Part shown: piece by piece, positions 57,851 through 64,000 of the stretch
Numbering within the stretch: the first letter of the stretch is position 1
Layout of the letters: the number at the start of each line of letters is the position of its first letter
Assembly: GCA_037447655.1 (NCBI GenBank)
Contig: JBBHKE010002835.1
Location: 62,001-126,000 of the forward strand
DNA from: Zygnema cylindricum
Taxonomy: Eukaryota; Streptophyta; Zygnematophyceae; Zygnematales; Zygnemataceae
Length of the DNA stretch: 64,000 nt
Direction: 5' to 3'
Position numbers and translations under genes: made by a program
The notes under the pieces: model-generated
Told to the model about the DNA's origin: nothing
Database searches by the model: none
The model's input: the letters and a program-made list of their open reading frames with translations, nothing else

Positions 57851-58321
57851 GTTGTTCAAAACGCATTTTACGTACGATTCAAACGCGCATACAATACGTA
57901 GCTACTGGAGAGGTCGATTTGAAAAAATCGTACAAAACGTCAATGTATTTTTTTCCGTACAAATCCGTACATGTTTAAAAAAATGAATTGAACATGTACC
58001 GCAGTTTGTGCGCTTTCCGTCAAATGAGCGGTAAAAAATAACATATATTCAAATAATTATCACACCTCATGTATGCATTAAAACAATTACATCAACTGGT
58101 TTTGGTCAATCCTATCAGCGGATACTATGGGCGTACGTAGTCCCAAGTTCAACTTCGCGTCCCAAGTTCAACTCCCGCGAAACGCTCATTTTTGTCAGAA
58201 TAAAATCGTCTGCCGTTCAGCAGCCATGGCCTTCTCTCTCTACCTTTCCGAAAGCGTGCAACTTCAAAAAAACGATCACATTACACAAAAAAATATATAT
58301 ATATATATCCATCATCTATTT

Positions 58322-60180
58322 TTACTCTAAATCTTCTTCCCCTGCATCGAATTCCATCATGTCTTCATCTAAATCGTCTTCCCTAACCTCCCTTTCCTCT
58401 TCTTCCCATTCTATCACATTCTTTTCATAACTGACATCCCTGGTCTTCTTTAACAGTCTGAGATTAGTGAAGACCCATACAAGATCATTAGCCCCTTTAG
58501 TCATTAACCTATTTCTTTTCTTTGAGTGAATATGGTCATATGTCGACCAATTCCGCTCACAAGAGCTGGCAACTGAGCATTGTGCAAGTATTTTGACTGT
58601 AGCCTTCAGTAAGATAGGAGTGGCACACCCAAACTCTTGACACCACTTCCACGTTGGCATCTTTTTTGCACAAGATACTGTCATTTCCTTGCCAAAAACT
58701 CCCTCAAATTCTCTATATTTTGACAACTCTATGCGGGCATATTTTTGCTCCTCCATATTTAGAAGCATCCTCTCCAATATTGTATGAAAACCTTCAATAA
58801 CAAGCGCATTGGCACGCTCCCCATATGCATGACTTTGATACCCGAGATCGAGTACAAAGCCGGCCGCATAAATGGGGCTATGCGCCATCTTTTACCTCGC
58901 CAATCATGATGTCTTCAACTCTTCCAAAATTTGAATGCCCTCGTGAATATTATCTCTTCCTGCGCAAGCTAACGTATTCAAAAACTGTCCAATGGCGTAA
59001 AAACGGTAGTAACGTTCCCCACATTCGGGCCACCCTTGTCGCATTCCCTCATCTACCGCACCACAGGTTCTAAAATTGACACGACATCTGTCACTCTAAC
59101 CCAAAACTCCGTGCTCAAAATTTAGCACCTAATTTAAGCCCCCTCTATTTTGTACATAGGCTTGCCCATTTATTATTTGAATTTGTCATCAAACACCAAC
59201 CGCTCTAAACTCTCCTTCACATCTAATATCCTCCGAAGCATAATAAAATTTGTAGCAAACCTAGGCTCTCATGGTTTCAAAAGCCGAAGTTCATAAATTT
59301 TATTAAACATGGCTACACTCATGATATGATTAGTGATGAATCTCATAATTTCTTTTGCCTCTAGGACTGGTTTAGAGATAAAGGTCAACCTACTCCAATC
59401 TTTCAACATAAAGTCGAGTACATGTGCAGCGCATGGCGTCCACGTGATAGAAGGGTGGATTGCCACGAGCAACGATGTTGCAACCTTGTTCACTGGGCAG
59501 AATCGGTAACAATTTGCACCACATTCTCCACCCCTACCGGAATTATTCCCTTTTCCAACACCTCACAAATGTAGTCGGCGTCCTTTGTTCGTCCACTAGT
59601 GTCCTCTACCGTCAGAAACATGTCACCTTTCGGGATGAGAACTATAATATTTACCAAGGGAGTGGCATCTAGTGTCCACCCGTCTGAAATGATTGTGGCA
59701 CCGGTGACTTCAATGGTTTTCACATAACTTGACAAATCCTTCTTCACATTCGCCTTGGTCTCTAATAAAAGACGATTTCTCATTTTACTACGGATTGGTA
59801 ACTTGTAATTCACACCTTCATCACCAGTCTTCTTCACCGTTGCCTTGAAATACGGGTCATCTAAAAGTCTAATCGACAATCCATTGGCATAAAAAGCCGT
59901 GGCCCAAGCTAAATCTACCTTCTTCTTATTTTGCATGTTGAATGCACTTTGTATTTTCGTATGAACAACTCTTACTTTAGTCTTGCTTTGGTCCTTCCAG
60001 TCAGTGGAAAACTACACGTGAGTTCATTCAAGTCACGGAGTACACATTTCTCATAGGAATTAGTTGATTTTACTTTTTCAACCGCGATAAACTCCTCCTT
60101 CACCTCGGCTGGACACATTGTGCAAACTCTAATCCCTCCACACTTGACATTTCCAGTGAGATGATCTGTTGGCCTTCACG
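58322..60180 (-). pseudogene. hAT-superfamily transposase remnant
   Basis: Reading down the minus strand: a BED-type zinc-finger remnant at about 60150-59985 (DHLTGNVKCGGIRVCTMCPAEVKEEF); a DUF659-type block at 59936-59490 (ATIISDGWTLDATPLVNIIVLIPKGDMFL, DTSGRTKDADYI, NVVQIVTDSA); the ITWTPCAAHVLD segment at 59493-59269; a frameshifted stretch; and the C-terminal hAT dimerisation region at 58888-58322 (CSVASSCERNWSTYDHIHSKKRNRL). The last ends in a long Glu/Asp tail. The order fits a hAT transposase, but at least two frame changes separate the parts, so it is inactive. I could not find terminal inverted repeats around it. The DxD-type catalytic residue region (SDGW) is visible. Confidence 0.88.
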
Positions 60181-60272
60181 TGGTCCCACTTGTCCCCTCA
60201 AACTCTAGGCATTGTCATTTCGTAGCGTGTCGATTGCTTGAGCGCACGATATCATGCCCGCACGTGCGATGT

Positions 60273-60465
60273 TATGAATGCACGCGCGGTATTTCGCACG
60301 CACGCGCGGTATTTTGCACCCACGCGCGGTATTTTGCACCCACGCGCGGTATTCTGCATGCATGCGCTATATTTCGCATGCATGCACGATTTGAGGCACG
60401 CGCGCGCGATTTTTTGCATGCACGCGCAATTTCATGCATGCACTCACGATTTGATGTACGCACGT
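60273..60465. repeat. 20-bp CG-rich minisatellite
   Basis: About nine units of roughly CACGCGCGGTATTTTGCACC, progressively degenerate to the right. It abuts the N-terminal end of the hAT remnant. A frame open across it (60180-60536) has only repeat-derived HARAVF/HARYFA peptides and is not a supported gene. Confidence 0.8.
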
Positions 60466-63285
60466 CTAGCTGTTTCGTTCGTACGTGCGAAATTTTGCTC
60501 GGTTCATTTATTTATATGTTTGTTGAACCGTACTAATTTCGTGCGATACTTTTCATTTTGTGCGCTGGTATTTCAATTTCGAGTATTTCGTGCGGTATGC
60601 TTCGTTTCGTACGTATGCACGCGATTTCGAAGAATGAACACGGAGTATCGTTTGGAGGCGAATCGCGATTTCTGGGTGACGTTTCGATACATTTTATACA
60701 TTTAAGTCGCGAACCCATGTAGGTTCGCGCCTACATGTAGTTACGGGGGGTTTTTACCCTCGGACGGTGGGTTTTGTTGGGCGTACGGTAGACGATGTTG
60801 GTTGCCTATTGGCCAACATCTTAATAAGTTTCATGTATGTAAAGTAAGCTAGACGTAGGCTAGTTTCGCTTAGGCCTAGCGTAACTCCTACTTAGGCTAA
60901 TTCTCACACTTAGAGAATTTTAGCTTTTGGACAAGAATTTTCTCTTGGCGGCTGAGCTTCTCTCTTGCTCTCTCTCACCGATTGCTCACGTTTCTCTCTC
61001 TTTTTGCTAGCTAGCTGTAGAGGCTAGATAGACTAAGACTATTCCTTGTTGTATTTTCTGCCCACGCTCTTTAATCCACACGGTTTAAAGCCAAGTCAGG
61101 AATGTTTCCCTCCAACTTCTATTATTTTTTGGGATGTGGTAGAGTGAAGTTCGTGTGGAGAGGCATCTAGATCCGGCTGCGCCTTCTACGGGCAGCGGAA
61201 CGGTTTGGAGTGTTTGTGTTTTGCTTGTATTTCGGTTGGGAGTGGGAAAGTGCATTTTGGCCGGATTCTGGGAATTTTCCTTGTTTGGTTGAAATTGTTT
61301 ATTTGCTTTGCTGCCTCTTTGAGGTAACTCTTGTAGAGAATATGATAGAGACCCGAGAGCCTAGTGGATACCTTGTGGCTTAGTATTCTTGTCCAAAAGG
61401 ATTAACTTCTCTTAAAATAAATTATTAAAAATATAAATTTTATTTTATAAAAAAATATATCACCTTTCATTTTCAGTTTTGTTTCTTGGTTTGGTCTTTC
61501 TATTTTCTTTCCAATTTACCATTCATTTTCAGTTTTGCTTCTCAGTTTGGTGTGAGAACAAAAATCTAAAGGAAAAAAAATATATAAAAATACATTATTT
61601 TCAATATAAAATCCATCTTTTCATTTCTAAATTTTCTTCCACCTATTTTTGATTTGGTTTTTTCCTTTTGATCCGGCTTTATCTTTCTAACAAGTTTTCC
61701 TCCTACTTTCTCTCCAATTTTGCTTCGCTTTCAGTTTTGCTTTGAAAAAAAAAGTTATAAAAATAATGAAATTTATAAATTTTACTTTATAAAAAAAAAA
61801 CACATTTTGTTTTTGTTTTTTGTTTTCATCTTTCTTGCTTCAATCTTTGTCTCCTATCTTGTTACCACTCTTTTTCTGGGTTGCAGAGTTAGGTCTGAAT
61901 TTGGGTCAGATTTTAGGGTTAATCTGCGGAATTAGGGTTTGGCTGCAGATTTAGGGTTTGGGCCGCAGATTTAGGGTTTGTACGGATTTAGGGTTTATTT
62001 TGTTGGAATCCTTAACCCTAGGTCAGCATATTACCATTCATTGGTCACAGATTTTTGGTTTTTACAGCGTGAAATTAGGGTTTGGGAATCCTTTTTGCCT
62101 AATTCCACCTTAATTTGTGTCTCACCTTAAATTGTGCTCAATATTCATTATCTCTCTTTCCCTTGTTGCAAATTCATTTGCTAGCTAGTTGATGTTTGGT
62201 TTGTGGTGGATTTGATATTCTCTTTCTTTTTCCCGTTCCAAAATTAATCATTCAAAAAACCTAGCAAAAAAAATATATATATTCAACATATTAGAGTTGC
62301 AAGAAGTATAACATATAATTATCATTATAGTTGGGTATAGCGTGGCATAGTGCTGATACGTATACCCTAGCAGGATATTTATCGCATGGGTGTTGAGTTG
62401 TGGTTTTGGGCACGGTTATTCGGAGTGTGGTGTGGAATCACGCTTTGGCAGTTTGCAAAGTCCGATTGTGACGATCAGCCGCGGCTCACCTTTGATAATC
62501 ACCAGATTATTAAAGGTGTTTTATAAGTATCACGATGCCTTAGGGGTGCAGGAGCGTTCCTTTGTAATTTTAACACTCGTGTAGGGGTTCGGTGTGGATT
62601 GGTTCTATTAAGAACCTTTTTTTTAGCATTTGCATTTTCCTTGCTTTCCTTGCATGTCACCTGTGGCCGTGAGTGGCCTTGAGGTTTCCCTGTGACTATC
62701 TGGATTGGATTTTATTTCATAGATCTTCCCGTGGGTGGCACTGTTTAGACACTTTTCCGTCCGTGCCCTTGTAGACCTGCACCAGAATAGTTCTCTGTTT
62801 GTTTTTATAGATTTGGCCTTTCGGCCTCGCCCCATTGTTTGCAAGGTAAAGGTTTTTGTATTCCGGCTTTTTGCTAGATCTGACCACCGGGTCTTGCTAG
62901 AGACTTCATGTGTTCACTTGTTTTGTGTGGATTGGTCTGTTATTTGACGCACCTCGGTTAGGTCGGTCCGAAATTTCCAGTTATAATCAAGGGTTTTCTA
63001 TTTGTTTATGCCCACGGATTGGGATAACTTAAGTTATCAATTCGAATCTACCCGGGGCACGATAATTTTCTGTCCACCCCAGTTAGATCTTTCTAGTTTC
63101 CCCGATTCTACAGACGCACCAGTTTCGGTTGCGACCCTTAGATCTTGTTAGTTCGGTCAATATTGACCACAGTCTCATCGCTATCCTCGGTTTCCTCCAG
63201 GTCATACCTAGATAGAACCGAAAGAGACTTTTCATAAGAAATCTTTTCTCATCCTCTCAGATTTCAGTTTCCAGTTAGTCCAAAT
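60466..63285. other. Low-complexity and T-rich stretch, no gene supported
   Basis: 60720-61380 has a CT-rich block (CTCTCTTGCTCTCTCTCACC) that could be a 5' UTR or LTR leader. 61440-61830 is A/T-rich with several TTTTCATTTTCAGTTTTG copies. 61905-61995 has five TTTAGGG cores inside a ~20-bp repeat (GCAGATTTAGGGTTTGG). No domain-bearing frame is present. Confidence 0.4.
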
Positions 63286-63687
63286 TTGGAACCACCGGCG
63301 CATTTTTCCTCTCACGACATGGTTTTCTTTTTAGAGTGGGGCATGGGGAAGATGCAATTTTGCTTTTTGGGAATGAAAGACAGCATGTCTTTATCTCTTT
63401 TTCGTATGCTTTATGATACCGAAATGCGTGACTTGGCATTTCGTTATCAAGATCGATTTGATCTTTGTGTAGCATTCTCTCTTCTTGGTTGGTACCTCAG
63501 AGGGTCGGCTTTTACATTGTATTCCCGCAAGTATGATGCTATACTTGCGATGACTGAATTTTCCCCTCCTTTTGTTGGTACACTAGAGGTCATAGGTCAA
63601 GCAGATATTCTATACCAGGCCGCTTTTCCCGAGGTCTTATTGGGTCCACTTCACTCTAGGGGAGTATTCTTCCCTTTCTCTCTTTAG
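63286..63687 (+). CDS. Unrecognised open frame (up to 133 codons)
   Basis: An open frame runs to a TAG at 63685-63687. Its first listed codon is TTG, with the first ATG 30 bp further on. The translation is rich in aromatic and hydrophobic residues (FRMLYDTEMRDLAFRYQDRF, CVAFSLLGWYLRG) and unlike the repeat-derived frames nearby. I recognise no family. The stop overlaps an AG|GTCATT that could be a 5' splice site, so it might be an exon. A short ATG frame downstream (63922 to the edge, MAAFLEVRDFFVNDFNDNLL) follows a CAG acceptor-like sequence. It may equally be chance or old retroelement sequence. Confidence 0.25.
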   Translation: MEPPAHFSSHDMVFFLEWGMGKMQFCFLGMKDSMSLSLFRMLYDTEMRDLAFRYQDRFDLCVAFSLLGWYLRGSAFTLYSRKYDAILAMTEFSPPFVGTLEVIGQADILYQAAFPEVLLGPLHSRGVFFPFSL

Positions 63688-63872
63688 GTCATTTTCGCCT
63701 TCATACCTTCTCATGGTGTATTTATTTTTTGTCTTTTCATATTTATTTCGTTGGTATATATGTTTGTGAGCATGACTTCTTTGGGTCATTTTCGCCTTCA
63801 TACCTTCTCATGGTGTATATATTTTGTCTTTTCATATTTATTTCGTTGGTATATATGTTTGTGAGCATGACT
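63687..63872. repeat. 97-bp tandem duplication
   Basis: Units begin GGTCATTTTCGCCTTCATAC at 63687 and 63784 and are nearly identical except for a few bases missing in the second copy. Confidence 0.85.
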
Positions 63873-63921
63873 TTGCTGGTTGTGATGCATGTTCGCTTGC
63901 TTGTCTCTCATGCACGACAGC

Positions 63922-64000
63922 ATGGCTGCTTTTTTGGAGGTCCGTGACTTCTTCGTCAACGACTTCAACGACAATTTACTAACTACTGCCGTGGCGTCGG
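63922..64000 (+). CDS. Open frame running off the window edge
   Basis: ATG at 63922 opens a frame without stop to base 64000 (at least 26 codons, MAAFLEVRDFFVNDFNDNLL...). It is too short to identify, and could be the start of a gene or a downstream exon. Confidence 0.2.
   Translation, partial: MAAFLEVRDFFVNDFNDNLLTTAVAS

Noticed and set aside
60180-60705. Frames across the CG-rich minisatellite (HARAVF/HARYFA repeats) as a repeat protein
   Set aside because: The composition follows directly from the 20-bp repeat, two overlapping frames are open at once, and nothing outside the repeat looks coding.
61905-61995. Interstitial telomere (TTTAGGG repeats)
   Set aside because: The TTTAGGG cores are spaced by GCAGA/GGCCG-type filler in a ~20-bp repeat, not tandem heptamers.

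Overview
The window looks like nuclear DNA of a streptophyte (land plant or charophyte alga). Two intron-rich genes have plant-type products, the introns are GT-AG, the DNA is packed with Ty1/copia LTR retrotransposons, and their primer sites match the anticodon arm of plant-type initiator tRNA-Met. The lineage within streptophytes cannot be fixed from sequence alone.

Layout. 1-17.8 kb is a graveyard of nested Ty1/copia elements: a minus-strand gag/protease remnant with its probable LTR, a minus-strand fragment with an intact primer-binding site, a decayed plus-strand element C sitting in the gag of another decayed plus-strand element F, and several solo LTRs. 17.8-33.1 kb was one degenerate satellite array (15-bp core in roughly 100-bp higher units). 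A copia element (A, 18923-29662, TSD GCGTC) split it, and a younger gag-only element (B, 24580-28866, TSD GTCCT) then landed inside A's 5' LTR. 33.1-42.3 kb is AT-rich DNA with MITEs, a hAT-type MITE holding a long C/G foldback, an isolated reverse-transcriptase chip and GTACGG-rich repeats.

The two genes are best seen by joining exons across frames. At 42350-48744 (+), 19 exons encode a 1,024-residue membrane protein with four malectin folds, a short LRR block and one transmembrane helix, but no kinase. At 51363-56768 (-), 6 exons encode a 298-residue organellar ribosomal protein uL22. The genes converge on a 2.6-kb spacer that holds two MITEs. Downstream lie a dead hAT transposase (58322-60180, -), a CG-rich 20-bp minisatellite, and 3.5 kb of mostly low-complexity DNA with an unrecognised ORF near the right edge.

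The most notable biology is in the retrotransposons. Their gag start codon lies inside the LTR, so the primer-binding site is translated, and that site pairs with the anticodon arm of initiator tRNA rather than its 3' end.
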